Below are positions 35,932 to 48,935 of a DNA stretch of 64,000 nt, in pieces (the stretch's first letter is position 1; each line of letters begins with the position of its first letter). Source of the stretch: Hemileia vastatrix (taxonomy: Eukaryota > Basidiomycota > Pucciniomycetes > Pucciniales > Zaghouaniaceae). The position numbers and the translations under genes were made by a program. The DNA is taken from assembly GCA_030280995.1 (NCBI GenBank), contig JASXTE010000002.1:38995183-39059182 (forward strand), in the 5' to 3' direction. The notes under the pieces are model-generated. The model searched no databases, was not told where the DNA came from, and worked only from the letters and a program-made list of their open reading frames with translations.

Positions 35932-36730
35932 TGGGCTTTTGGTCTAGAAGGTTTTGATGGAGGTTTAACGGCATTGGTAGGTGGAGTTTGAAGATTTCAA
36001 AGTCAAAGGTATGTGAGGAATTATCTTTTGTTTGATTTACTCAAATTAGAAGGTAAAAAATTTTATAATTATTTTTATAAGTAATGATTTTAGAAATATG
36101 TGGTGTAAATACTAAAACAATGTTTGTAATAATTAATAATATTTGGTTTGTAATTAATAAAATAAATGTGTAAGTAAAGGATGCCTTAAACAACCAGAAA
36201 GGGGAGGCCTTATATAGGCAAAAGAGAGACAAAGCACAGAGTTAAGATCCCATATACAGGGGTATGAGAGAAGAAAAAGAAAATTCCAGAAAAATTTTTA
36301 AATAATGAGATTTTTCTAAAGAGAATGTGTTTAAAGTAGGTATTTACTGTATATGTCAAAATATATTGATTTATTTAAAAATTACTGTAAGTGTCATTTT
36401 TAAATAAGTAATTTGAATTTTTTGTATATATTTATTTTTTTTTATATTAATTTTTATTTCAATATTAATTTTTATTTTATTAATTTTTATTTTAATATTC
36501 CTTTAACCTGTCATTGAGAACAGTGTTAGAAAATAAAATATAAGGGACATTTTAATATTAATTTTAATTATTTACTAAATTTACTTTTTTGTAACTAGTT
36601 AATTTATTACAAGTAATTTAAAATTAAACATATTATAATCAATAATAATATATAAGAAATAAAAATGTGTGGCTTCATTCCAGTAGATAATTAATTATTT
36701 TACTGGTTAAGTCTAGCAGCCTGGCTGACA
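35932..36730 (-). repeat. Solo LTR of the element E family
   Basis: It aligns end to end with the 3' LTR of element E (56662-57462): 799 versus 801 bp. Shared ends include GTCTAGAAG on the left and AGCCTGGCTGACA on the right. Minus-strand TATATAAGG lies at about 36216. No internal retrotransposon sequence adjoins either side. The flanks TAGGA and GAAGA match at only three of five positions, so the duplication is decayed or the left edge is slightly off. Confidence 0.8.
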
Positions 36731-37640
36731 GAAGAGCTGATTATATACATAACTTTCTACTTATAAATATGAAATAAAATTATTTAATCTTTTTTAGTTG
36801 TTATTTTTAATCATTATAAATATTTTTTGCTTGTATATTTTTGAATAGGTTTTTATGGTTTTTTTTCAAAAAAAATTTATATGATGCTTTTTTTCATCAT
36901 GTGTAGCTATAATTTAATAGTCAATAGGCTGTGTTAAAATACCAGAGCCCTAAAATAAACACACAACAATATTAAAATATAAGTTATTCTTCTCCTTTTC
37001 TTGCTTATAGAGTCTTGAAATTCATTAGCTTAGTTTATTTTTGCAAGTGCTGGGCCATCTGGAAGACCAGAATTGATCAAACACTCAGCAAAAAATCCCC
37101 TGATGTATCACCAATGAACCATTTTAATTTTTTCTAATCCTTTCTTAACTTATAGATTGGTATATTCAATGTTTAAAAATTAAAGGAAGTCAAGAACACT
37201 ATACTCATCATCTTAACTGAGAAGAGAAATTATTACTGGGGCTGTGGCTTCCTTTTTTTAAATTTCCTTGTTTTGGCTGTATTTACTTAGGATCTCAGTT
37301 CATCTTCTGATTTTTCTGGAATCCTGTTTACAGGTACAGTAAGACATTGAAGATTTGGTGTGTTTTGGGGGTAAAACAATGTGACTTATTAATTTTTCAT
37401 TTTCTGAAAATGAACAACAATTAAATATAAAGTTATTTCACTAAAGTAAAAAGTTAAAATTGCCTTTCCCTTTTCCCACACACATACCCATTCAGGGGTG
37501 ACCACAAATTACTCTGTTGAATTTTCTTGATTTAAACATAAATTTGATTCACTTGAGTCTGTTAAGTATGTTCAAGGAGTAAAAGAGCACCAAATCATAG
37601 AACTATTATGTTGAAGGTCTGCACCACCAAAAGCTCCTTC
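36731..37640. other. AT-rich stretch, no supported gene
   Basis: Short non-recurring coding-like scraps near 37020-37130 only. I cannot assign them. Confidence 0.3.
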
Positions 37641-37720
37641 AGTTGGGTAAGGGGATTTGGATTGATCACTCTTTCCAGATGGTCAGCTTTTCCTCAGCTG
37701 AAAATAAAACTCATCTCTTT

Positions 37721-38223
37721 TTAAAAAGTGAGAGAGAGAGAAAGGGCAGAGACATAAATAAAGAAAAAAAAGATAATCAAAAAAAAATTACATACTTTCA
37801 AAACTTCTTTGAGGTCTTTCTGCTCCATATGAATTATGATTTTATGATTAGATGGTGTTGCACTTGCAGTCTCAAAAAATTTATTGAAAGCCTCTTTATT
37901 GTATATTAATTTTTTTTGAGAGAAGGGGAATGTTTTTGATTGTTTTATTTTTGCATACCAATAAATCTCTCCATCTTCCAAGAGGTCTTCTATGAATTCC
38001 ACAAGATCTTCCAACTCACAGTTTATGATATTTTAAATAAAATGTTCTTTAAAATTATCTGGGTTTTTGTTTGAGATATTCCAATGAAAAAATAGCTTGT
38101 ATGGTTTGAAACATATTTTTGATAATCAAGGTATACCCTTTTTTCATTGAGAAGCCAAACTCTCTTTTTCATCATTGTAAAAAATGTGGTGAAGAAATTC
38201 CGTGATTTATAAATTGGGTTCAT
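37721..38223 (-). pseudogene. Gene fragment of unknown family
   Basis: Two minus-strand frames (38023-38223 and 37721-38014) are adjacent but out of phase. The second is compositionally protein-like (VEFIEDLLEDGEIYW, FETASATPSNHKIIIHMEQ) and runs into GTATGT, a good splice donor, at about 37799. A TTTTCAG acceptor lies near 37700. The family is not recognised. Short length and a phase break suggest a remnant. Confidence 0.4.
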
Positions 38224-38834
38224 GTTAATGACTATGTTTGGGATATGATGGAATCATTTTCACCATTAATGTTCTCTACTTAAAATAATCTTAATCATTT
38301 TGGGTATTTAAAGGGGCCTAAGATTGGGAGGGTGTGAAGACCTGACTAAAGTTGTCCATTATAAAAACAATTACCCAAAATAAATCAATCAAGGAAAAAA
38401 TATTAGAAATACAAAAGAAAGGATAGAAAACAAATAAAAATTTACAGTGTGGAGAACCAGAAAGAGACAGAGAGATGACCAAGAGCAAGTGAATGAGAAA
38501 AAAGAGATCCAGAAAGAGATGGAAAAAAAGTAGAACCAGTGAGAGATGGAGAAAGGACTTGGTGGAAAGAGATGGAAAAAAAGGAGAGCCAATGGCTAAA
38601 AAATGGGGAGAAAAAAATAAAAATCTAAAATTAGAAAAAGAATTTAAGAAAAAAAATTACAATTAAAAGGAAGTAAATTAATGGGAATAGAAGAACCACA
38701 ATGGCAATGAGAGATTAAGAGAGGGAAAAAAGAAAACAGTCAAGCTGAAAAGGGGGAGAAGCAAGAATAGAAAGGTAATGGTGATATTGGTGCAGGGATG
38801 GGGAGAAACAAGTGGGGCACCCAAATGCATATCC
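38224..38834. other. Purine-rich low-complexity stretch
   Basis: 38395-38830 is rich in GAGA/GGAAAAA-type sequence. The minus-strand ORF 38389-38592 is its low-complexity translation. No gene. Confidence 0.4.
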
Positions 38835-39282
38835 AATAGGGGGTATCAATGTTCAGGGATCCACAATTAGGGATCAGGAATTTGTTTAGCCGGGATCAGA
38901 CATTATTAATGGCAGATGATTCTTATCCACTAGCCCCAGGGCTAGTGGATAAGGATTGTACAATAATGCATTATCCAACCTCTTATACCCCAATTTGTGT
39001 TTCTAATTCCTGATCCAAACTCATCATATCCATGATTAGTTTTTAAGGAAGTCACATGACATATAATTGAGGATACCATCCTTATGTGTCTCTTCACTCT
39101 ATGCTACTTTAATTTGGTAGCAAACACATAACATTTTTTCTCATCCTTATGTGTCTCTTCACTCTATTCTACTTTATTTTGGTGGCAAACACATAAAAAT
39201 TTTTTGATCTACACATCTCACCTGCTCATTTGGTGGTGAATTCCCACTTCCCACTCATCACCTAAACCTTCCACTGGCAATA

Positions 39283-39540
39283 ATGAAGCACAACTCTACT
39301 AGGAAGCAACTTCATTCAGCTATGATTGCTATCACTTTAACTTTAGCTTCTGACTCTGATTCTGACTCAGGTTTGGAAGACACTTTAGCTTATATGTCTT
39401 TTCAATGATCTTTATGAAAAAGAGGATCCCAAAAATGCATTAAATCTCTCCTCCCTTAAATCACAAAACATTCTTTTTACCAGAATACACTCTGTCATTA
39501 TGCCAATAACCCTCCAAAATTTTGAAACACAACTCTTTTA
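39283..39540 (+). pseudogene. Deleted Harbinger transposase (start and tail joined)
   Basis: The first 45 codons match the start of the 28436 gene (MKHNSTRKQLHSAM). At about 39404 the sequence jumps to its last 45 codons (NDLYEKEDP ... MPIT). The whole catalytic core, about 1 kb, is absent. Internal deletion of this kind makes non-autonomous derivatives. Confidence 0.75.
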
Positions 39541-40309
39541 TATTTTTTATACTCTCCAGATTTTCAAATTGTGTGTTTTATTCACTTAGTTTGGTATTTT
39601 TATTTTTTTCATAATCATTTTTATTTTGAATTTACACTGAATGTCTTTTTTTTGGATGTCTCATTTTTTTCATTCACCAGCTCAGCATGAAATTGCATAT
39701 TTTCTGCAATCATATAATTTTTCATGTTTCTTTTTTCATTCATCCCTCATATCATTTCCTCCTCTCCTCAAACATCCCTCAAACAATTTGGTTTTATGTA
39801 TTTTCTCATCTTATCTCTCCAGGTAAGTCATTTTATTCATTTTATTTTGATTTTTAGGTTGCTAATTATAATTGTTTTTTTTCTGTTTTTTTTCCTTTTA
39901 TATATCTAAATTCTTTTTGTAAGTGGTTATTTCTTTGTTTTTATGGTAAAATTAACATTTTATTTTCTCTCCCTATTCTCTTTCTTTTTTAGATCCGTCA
40001 CACTACTCTTCATTCCTCCTTGGTATGTTCATTATCCCTCTTTCATTAATTTTACTTTTTTTTGTTCCATGTCATTAAAACACATACATTGCACATTCTT
40101 TATTCATCTCACTTACTCCATATTCGATTTTCCCCCCAATTCCAACATCAATCATTCTCACTCTATTTATCCTTCTTTTCAATCAAGGTAAGTTTAATCT
40201 CCTTTTTTTCATGACTAGATAATATCTCTTTCCTTCTATGAAAATTTCATACTTAAATATATGCATGACTCTTATCTGTATAACAGTGGACTTATCAAAC
40301 TCTTCTTGT

Positions 40310-41080
40310 TCTCATCTCCATTATCACTTTTCAAGATTTTGTAAAGGTTTGAAAATCTAAGTCAGAATTAGGTTTATATTTATTTGAATCTAATTTACTT
40401 TTAGCTGAAGATTCTTCTAAATACTACCTTTCATCTCCCACAAAAAGATTTGAATTTGGTTCAGTGGTTGCTGAGATATTGAAATTAAAAGTTGAGCTGT
40501 TTTTCCCAATATAAATTTATTTTATTTCATGTTTTTATGTATCAAATTAGGGTTTGGTTCATTTAAATCACATGTCCTTTAACTGAGGATTCTCCTGAAG
40601 CCTTTTTTTATTTCACACAAATGGGTTTGAATTTGGCTCAGTGGTTGCTGAGATCTTGACCTTAAAATTTGAGACTTTTTTTCCAATTTTCATTTAATTT
40701 CATTTATGCTTTTACATTGCATAATTAGATAATAATGCTTCTGAAACTCTTATCTGATTTTTATCTAGGCTTATATCTCCATCTTGTTGGAAATTTCATC
40801 ATCCATTTTCAAGTTTTTGTGCAATTTTGAAAAGCAGAGTCAAAATTAGGGTTAGGTTTATTTCAATCATATGTTCTTTTAGCTGAAGATTCTTCTTAAT
40901 CCCATCTTTCATTTCTCATAAACTGTTTATAATTTGGTTAAGTGGCTGCTTAGATATTGAACTTTAAAGTTTAGCATTTTTTTTCTAAATTTCACTTAAT
41001 TTATTTCATGTTTTTATACTGCATAATTAGAGAATAATACTTATGAAGCACTTATCTGATGATTATCTAGGCTTTTATCT
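40310..41080. repeat. Degenerate tandem repeat, 176-304 bp spacing
   Basis: A block containing TTTGAATTTGGCTCAGTGG and TTGCTGAGAT recurs near 40448, 40624 and 40928. A second block, CTTATCTGATxxTTATCTAGGC, recurs near 40758 and 41056. The copies are diverged. No coding sense found. Confidence 0.6.
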
Positions 41081-42002
41081 CCCAAATCTTAGGATCAATC
41101 AATTATATTTTGGCTAATTTCTTTAAAAAATTATATATTTGTGCATTTCAATCTAATCATAAACTGGCCAACAAATCTGGACTTCCCAGTTGGACAGATA
41201 TAGAATAAGTTGAAATCAGTAATGATTATATCTTTAATTCTAATGTTATAATCAACTATGGATGATTTCATATCCAGAGCAATGTTGAAAAGATTGATTC
41301 TAATATGTTTATGTTTTGGCTTTTCTGTTATGTCAATCTTATTTCTGAAAGACCAATTCCTTCACCTGCTAAAATCAAAGGCCATGGACTATTCTTTCTG
41401 GATCTTACATGTATCATGTAATTTGGATTTTAAATCGGGTTTATGAAAGCAATTTGGAATTCTTCAAGAGATAACCATCAAGCTATAAGGAACCTCCTGG
41501 ATTGGAATACTGTGAAAATTTTTCTCATTTTGGATTTTCTTTTCAGATGAATCAAAGTTTGATAAAGCAGCTAAGTAAGGTAAGGGTTGAAGGGTCAATG
41601 GCTACTAAAAAATTAGGGAGGGGCTCTAATTATGGTAATTAAAGGATTTCCAAATTATTTTTTTTCAAATTTTTAATTTATCAATTAATAAAGATAATCA
41701 ATCAAATTAAGTATTGTACCATCAAGCCCATGTGCTTTATAAAGGTGTTAATTCAATTATATACTATGAATGAGCTCATAATACCATTCTTGTCATATGT
41801 TTTCTTTGAATTTAGCTCATGAAATCATTGACAGATATTTTTTGGGATTCTTTTACTTGGTTTATTATCTTTTTTTTAATTTATTTAATTAATTATTTAT
41901 GAAATAAAATGAAAAATTGGTAATCCTTACCCCCTTCCAGAGTAAATTGAATGGGGTTATTGCCGAATTTTCAAATAAGATGTGTAAATTTTTTGACTTA
42001 AT

Positions 42003-42180
42003 TTGGAATGAAATATGAACCAAAAAAATAAAAAAAACTATTCATAAATAACTTTTATTAAGAAGTCAATTTCCTCAACAGACTTATTAGCTTTAATGCA
42101 TTTTATCAAGAAGACTTTCAAAAAAAATTGGAATGAAATAAGAATGAAAAAAATAAAAAAACTAGTCATCAAACATTTCA
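42003..42180 (-). repeat. Tandem duplication of the Myb-partner 3' end
   Basis: About 125 bp carrying FLIKCIKANKSVEEI, as at the C-terminus of the 31192 gene, occurs at 42003-42128. It is repeated starting at 42128 and resumes at 43685 after the solo LTR. The LTR thus landed in the second copy. Confidence 0.6.
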
Positions 42181-43679
42181 TGTCAGCCTGGATATCCGCA
42201 GGACTGAATAAAAAGTACTTATAAGTTATGTTAAACACATAGACTATACATGGGAGCAATAAATTAGAGTACACAAATAGTATACATAAGTAAAATTATG
42301 ATAATATACAAAGTATGCCATTATAACACCTCATATATATGCATATATCCACCTTTTATAAGTCTTATGTACTTAATAATAAGTTGGAATATGCTAGGGT
42401 AATTTTAAGAACCTTAAATATAAGTCTACATAATTTTTAAGTACACTGAAAGCTGTTGTTTTCATTGTTTTATGTAAAAAACAAGAAATGCACTTTAAAA
42501 CACTTAAAAGTTGATTGATTATATGCACTATAAATTTAATAATATTAAAAATGCGCTGTGACAGATCAATTTGTCTTAATTAGAACTATTTATTTGGCTA
42601 CTCAAATGCATAAAAATAACACTTTTCAAATTTGGTGTTTTTTATGCCAGAAATGGCTTCTGTGTACTGGCCACATACTGCCTGCATTTTTCCCGTGTGA
42701 ATAGCTTCATTTTTAGCAAAGTTAGCTTTTTCACACTATAATTACCCCACATTCTAAGCCCACTGTTGTAAAACACACTAAAATAGGTGACAGGCGCTTA
42801 TTTAGTGTCCTAGCTTAATTATAAATGCATTGACCCTCTTTATATGCACTAATTTCATTAATAACCTCATTCTTGGCGCTTTTATTCACTACCACGCTTA
42901 AATTTGCCTAAATTAGTCAAGGATTTACCCGTAAAAGCGCCTGCCAAGGACTGCATGTAGTTACACCACATCTCACACCCTTTTTTAGGGTTTTTTGGTG
43001 GTTTCTCAGTCAATTTTGGTTATTTTTGAATGGGGATTTCATGTAGTATAATGTCATGATTAGCCCCAACATTTCTAGAGTCAATCACCCTTATTATTTA
43101 GTATTAATTAATCTTAATTTTCCCTTTATGTCCTTTTATATTAATGTATAATACACATATACTCTCTTTTTTGCTTATTCTTTATTTTTGATGGATTATC
43201 CCTATTACTACAGGATTTTGGCAGGTGATATCATTCTAATTATGATACTAGTCACTCTTTTTGGCTCTGAAAATTTCTATTGGCTAGAATGAGGCGTCAT
43301 TAACTGTGTATTGAGCTGGTAAATCATAGGGGTCATTGGGGAAGTAATTGTGTATAAAAGGAGGAGGTTTTTAATCTTATTTTCTTCATTCTTTATCATT
43401 AAAATTAAAACATATAACCAATAAAATTACAATACATATCAATAGTACTTATAAAGTCTTTGAATAGTATCTGAATTGATTAAATCTATTTTTCTACCAA
43501 CTGTAAGATTGTAAGCCATATATAATTAGTGAGATTAAAATTACTGAGACCCTTATATTGAGTTATATTTTAATACTTATTGAATTTGTACTACAGTATT
43601 CATATAGGACCATTAAAATATTCTAGAAAATTGAATATTCAAGCTAGTTCATGTCTTTGTACTTGACCTCAGCCTGACA
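42181..43679 (+). repeat. Solo LTR, 1.5 kb, unrelated to the other LTRs
   Basis: It begins TGTCAGCC and ends AGCCTGACA, the short inverted ends of an LTR. Flanks TTTCA (42176-42180) and TTTCC (43680-43684) agree at four of five bases. A TATAAAAG box at 43353 supports plus orientation. It interrupts a Harbinger-derived repeat whose halves match across it. No coding sequence inside. Confidence 0.7.
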
Positions 43680-43684
43680 TTTCC

Positions 43685-44281
43685 ATTTAGCAGTCAATTT
43701 CCTCAACAGATATATTAGCTTTAATGCATTTTATCAAGAAAAATCTTTCTAAAATTTTTGGAATCAAATATGAACAACATAAAATAAAATTTCTTTTTTG
43801 AAAAATATTCAAGTTGATACCTGAGTTTCATTTTATCCAACAGGAAACTTTACTCAAGAGCCTTCTCCTCTTTCTTTATCTTGAATTTCTTCTCATGCAA
43901 GTTATGTGCTTTCTCATCCCTCTTTGAAGAAAACTCAAATTTCTTCTCCTATGCTAGCTTCAGACTTTCTTGCTTGAGGATCCTTGTTTTTTTCACTAGC
44001 CTTTTTAGAAATAAAAAAGGGATGTGAATAAAAAAAATTAAACAAATAGATAAGAAATAAAAGCTCATTGGAGTGAGATCGGGTTGGTTAATATTTCCAT
44101 GAGAATCTATTGAAAATATATCTTGATTGGTGGAAGTCAAATGTGGAGAGGCTTGAGTAGAAGAGGAAGGAAAAATATTTCTTTTGAAATCATTTTTGGA
44201 GATATCATCTTCTCCATCCAACTTTTTGCAGGATTAACATTGGCTTCCTCTCCAAATATTGAATCCATCTCTTCAGAACTT
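43685..44281 (-). pseudogene. Myb/SANT-partner remnant of Harbinger copy 2
   Basis: Minus-strand 43949-44221 matches the part of the 31192-32589 gene around GEDPISEHD and SSSTQAS, including the intron region. The N-terminal Myb/SANT domain is missing because the element ends at 44281. Coiled-coil remnants are at about 43860-43950. Confidence 0.7.
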
Positions 44282-47200
44282 TTTTCATGAAACACAATTT
44301 TATTTTCATTTTGAATTTCACTTGATCATTAAAAAGACTGAAAATTATACTATTTATTTAAAAAGAGTCATTTTTAACCTCTCTAATAATTCTATTAGTT
44401 GTTTTTAGGAGGAAGTTTATAATAAGATCAGTGGTTCTTTTTATTGATAACTCCTTTTAACCAAGAATTTTAATCTTTCATTTTTATAATTTAAAGTATA
44501 TTACCTGATTTTTTTGTATTTTTATTATTTCTGATTATGCAATATAAATATTTTCAGTTCAATGGATTTATTTAACAAACATATTGAACCATCAAGATTC
44601 TCAAGTATTTTATTCTATAATACTGTGAAAATACTCATAATTAAAAAAACAAAAGATAGCAATATGTTTTCTAAATTTCTGTTTCAATGAAGTCCTCTCA
44701 TAGCTTCTTTACACTAAGAACTAATAATTAATAAATTGTTTTATTATGAGTTTAGAAAGAAGTTTGATTGTTATACCAGTAGATTTTAATCAATTTTTTT
44801 ACATTTTTATATGCAAGAAGATGATCAAAATTAAAATAAAATATATTTTTGCTCTTTTTTCATTCTATTGAATATTTAACTACTAAGAATTTTCGCAATA
44901 TACATTTATTCAATGTAATACAAATATGATATTCTGGAACTTTTCATGATTTATTTAATCAAAATTGCATGTAAATATGTTATTTTGTAGAGTAATCTCC
45001 TGAGTTGAAATAATAAATCACTACGCAGTAAATTTTTCATATAAAAAACTGAAATTCAAGCTAGAGGTAAAACTTTAAAGTTAATAAAAAAAAGTAGTAT
45101 AAATTTATTTAAACTTTAATTTTAGTGCTTGATTTTTCTTCAATGCTGTATTGTGGGATAATTTCAGTTTCAACTTGGGAATAGGCACCATATAATTTGC
45201 AAAGTGTTATCATGTTAAAAAATGTGCTTCAGATAAAAAATTTGATTTTATTATTGTTCAAGAGCTGAATTAAATAGGTAGAAGTGGTACTTCTTCATAA
45301 TTCTATCAGTTTCAAATTGAAACACTATTATATGATATTTATTTGGTAAAAAAGACACAATAGGTACTTTAGATTATGCCCATGTAGCAAAGAAGCTGTA
45401 AATGCAATCATATTTTGACTAAAAATAACATTATTCCATATTTAAAATGAATAGAAAAAATATTTCAATTCTATGGTGCTGAAAAGTAAATTAAGTGAAA
45501 TTTTTCTGGTACAATTTTTTAGTCTTTAAAATAAAAGTTTTGATAGGATTAATTAACAACTGAACAATTACACACAATTATAAATTTAAATATATGGGTT
45601 CAGGATCTATCAATGATTTATTGGAATAATGATATTCATGCTGATTGGTAGATCTTATATGGTTTTTCTATTCAATTTCTAAGTGTATGAAAAACAATCC
45701 CTTTGATATTTTATTTAAACAGAAGAATTTATAAATCTTCTTGAAATTAGCCTTATCACAAAGCAATACTGGAATGATTATATTGTTATAAAAATTAATT
45801 TAAATAGTATTATATCAAATCTTCATTACATATTTAAAACAGAAAATAAATATTAAAATTTGACTTTTTATAGAAATATATATTGATTTAAAAGATATTT
45901 ACTTATTTTTTTTTACAAAACTGCCAATTTTATCCTGTGAGGCTTCCCTTCAACTTACTAATATAAGTGTAAAAAATTAATATGATACTCTGAAGACTCT
46001 ATATCATGTGTACCTAAAGTAAAAAAAGTTTTTTGAAGTACTTTAAATCTAAGCAAAAGAGCTAATACCTTTTTTATATAATATAGTTGTATAAAATTAA
46101 TTATAAGTTTTTTTCTTAATCTTCCATATGGAAAGAACTTATATCATAATAATGTATAATCAACTTTAAACTATTTTTAATATCATATTTTATCAAAATT
46201 ATTCTTAATTTGTACTTATTTTCACAAATTCAAAGTATTCAATAAAAATATAATTATTTTTATACTTAAATACTTAATAAAAATTCTAAAAAAGTATAAA
46301 TTTTTTCATGGCTTAACTTAGCTTGAACCACACTTTGAAACAGGATTGCATTGAGAGTTCAATCTAAGTTCCACCAAAAACATGATGAATATTTTTTTAA
46401 AAAATGTATATAGTAATTGTGATGAATAAATCTAGTAAAAGAAAGGACTCAGAAATTTTTTTCTGCTACTGAATAGATTATTGTAAATATATTGAGGCAG
46501 ATAAATTATTAAATCTTCTTAAATTTGCAGTTATTAAAGTCAACTATCCAGTTATATATATTAATCACAAAACAAGAAATGAAGCTAAATTGTTATATAT
46601 GTAGATAAATCTTTTCTTCAAACTTTACTTGAATTATTTAATTTAATTCAAAGGTAGTTTTACTCTAACCAAAATATTTTACTATTACATTTAAAAATAA
46701 ATACAATAAACTCATTAAATACATAAGTTCAATTGTTTAAAATTTCTTTGAATTTTTTGTTTTAGTTTTCAACTTTTTGCTACAAATTTCCTATTATATT
46801 ATTTATTATATCATGTATACTTATCAGACCCATACTGTCAATTCTTGTGTAAAAAAGCAAAATAGTATTTTGTTACCTATTATTTTATTATATTACTTTT
46901 TTAGTCTTAAAGTGCATTGTAAATAAAATATATTAAATAAAGATGTATAAACTATATTTTTAAGCTCAAAAATATCAATAAAAGATAATTATCAATCATT
47001 TTTCATATTGGAAGAATAGAGCTGTAGAGTGAGGGGGTGGACTCTTATGTTCACCCAAAGAATAAAGTACACTCTCTGTTTTTCACTACCTCAATTGATA
47101 ACCTCTCAATCTCTCCACACAACTTTTTTTACCTTGTCATTTATGTTAATTCTATTACCACCCCCCACCCTTTTATTGCCCTCTTGATACATTTACTACA

Positions 47201-48652
47201 CCCTCTAAGGTTCAAAATCCAAGTTTGATCCCTCCTCACTATTCCCCTCCACTCTATTTTCACTTTTAACACAACTCAACCCCTTTCACTACCATCCTCA
47301 TCCCTCACCACTCCTTTCTTTCCTCTCACTACCCTACCCCACTCCTTTCAACCTTACCCTATCTATTTTTGCCTCAACTCCACCCCAATCCTTTTATAAC
47401 TAATATAAATGTTTTCACTTTCAACCCCCATTTATTTACTCTTCACCTCAGACATTCTCCACCCTACCCCACTCCACCCTTTCAATTTTCATCCAACCCC
47501 TATGGATTTACAAATTACCCCCTTTTCTTCCTATAGAGTAAAAGGGGTTAGAAGGGGAGCAAAAGGAGTGATATCAAGAAATTTGGAATGGAAAGTGGTG
47601 AAGAGGGGAATAAATAGGGTGTTAAGGGGAGAAAAATAAGTGAGGAGGGGTGTAATGAGATGATTAAGGGTGGAGAAGGGGGAATAAGGGTTTGGGATGG
47701 GACAGTTCTTGGTAGACTTAAATAAAATGTAAGAGGGAGAAAATTTTAGATGGAAGAAGAATGAGATTTGAAGTTTGAGGGAGGAAAGTACTTGTAAGGA
47801 ACATTTTGAAACAATGTAAGCACAAAAATTATATAATATATTTTGAGCCTTTAAATCATAATGGTGTGAAACATCTTAAAAAAAACTCAAAAATATTTTT
47901 TAATATTCATTACCCATAAATTTTATTCTGATTAAAATTGGTTCTTTTATTCTTTTGATATAATGAAGATCATGATAAGTTATATTTTAAATAGAGTCAG
48001 GCACAATTCCTGTTTTAAATTATATAAATATGGGATGTAAATCAATCTTAAAAATTATTCTATTAACTTAATTTAATGTTAAATTATTCTAAAGAGTGTT
48101 TCAACTTCCACAAATGTTTTGAAAATTGGTAAATTAATAATAATATTGATTGATATAATGATAAAGGGTGTTTATTTCTCAATTTTTTACTTATTAAATT
48201 TTAATGAAATATAGTAATTCAATAAATATTTCTTAATGAATAATTTCTTAGAATAATGGATGTTTTGTCTATATATTGATAGGGTGTGTAAACTATAAAT
48301 TTTTGTGAAATATCTTATAATTCAAAGTATCTGAGAGTTTCATTAAATTATAAAATTGAAAAAATTGATGATTTTTCAAAATCTTATGAAGCCACAAGGC
48401 TAGATTGATAGTGGGGCTCATTTATTTTTTTATCCCTTCAACAAATCCTCTAATTCAAGTATAAATATTTTTTGAACTATTAATCAACTGTGGTTCAATG
48501 AAGGTTCAAATTAGTTTCAGGGTGTTTTCAAAGTCAATTCACTATTTTTTCATGATTGTTTCATCACTGCCTCAATGTGTGATCAATCAGATACAAATTA
48601 GGGTTTAAGTTTGTGGACTTTCTAGAAAGTCATCTCCCCATATTGTGTTGTA
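44282..48652 (+). mobile_element. CACCACGC element 4, left-truncated
   Basis: The sequence joins the family at the point matching 2815 of element 1 and follows it to a decayed right end (ATATTGTGTTGTA). The subterminal palindrome survives in altered form: GACTTTC and its reverse complement around TCTAGA. C/T-to-G/A switch near 47535. About 4.37 kb; no gene. ORFs at 47037-47228 and 47409-47639 are low-complexity. Confidence 0.8.
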
Positions 48653-48935
48653 AGTGGTTTTGGTGGTGTTTTATCAGATACTGTTAGTATAATGTCATTA
48701 ATTAATATAGCTGGTTCCTATTAATCAGCTTTGTAATATGCTTTATGAATTCAATGTATGTTTTTAGACACAAAAGTTATATCTATTGCCTGTTTCAAAT
48801 TATTCAAATAGCACTATATGGAGAACTCAAATTGGTCCTAATTATTCAACTATGAGCTATGTGTCATAATGAAAAAAATTTCCACCTGTATTCCAACACA
48901 GGTTTTACTCAAATTAATTTTTCTTCCCCCTCCGT
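48653..48935. other. Short spacer between element 4 and retroelement C
   Basis: No recognisable feature. Confidence 0.3.

Larger units (their letters stand above)
38838..44281 (+). mobile_element. Harbinger copy 2: internally deleted, right end lost
   Basis: The left end AGGGGGTATCAATGTT and the next 170 bp are nearly the same as at 28056, with AAT before it (38835-38837). The transposase has lost about 1 kb. The tail (39640-40200) and Myb-partner remnants (42003-42128, 43685-44281) follow in the same order as in the intact element. A solo LTR (42181-43679) is inserted. The right end is missing; at 44281 the sequence changes abruptly to CACCACGC element 4, itself lacking its first 220 bp. 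Confidence 0.75.

Noticed and set aside
38389..38592. Hydrophobic minus-strand ORF
   Set aside because: Translation of a GA-rich low-complexity stretch.
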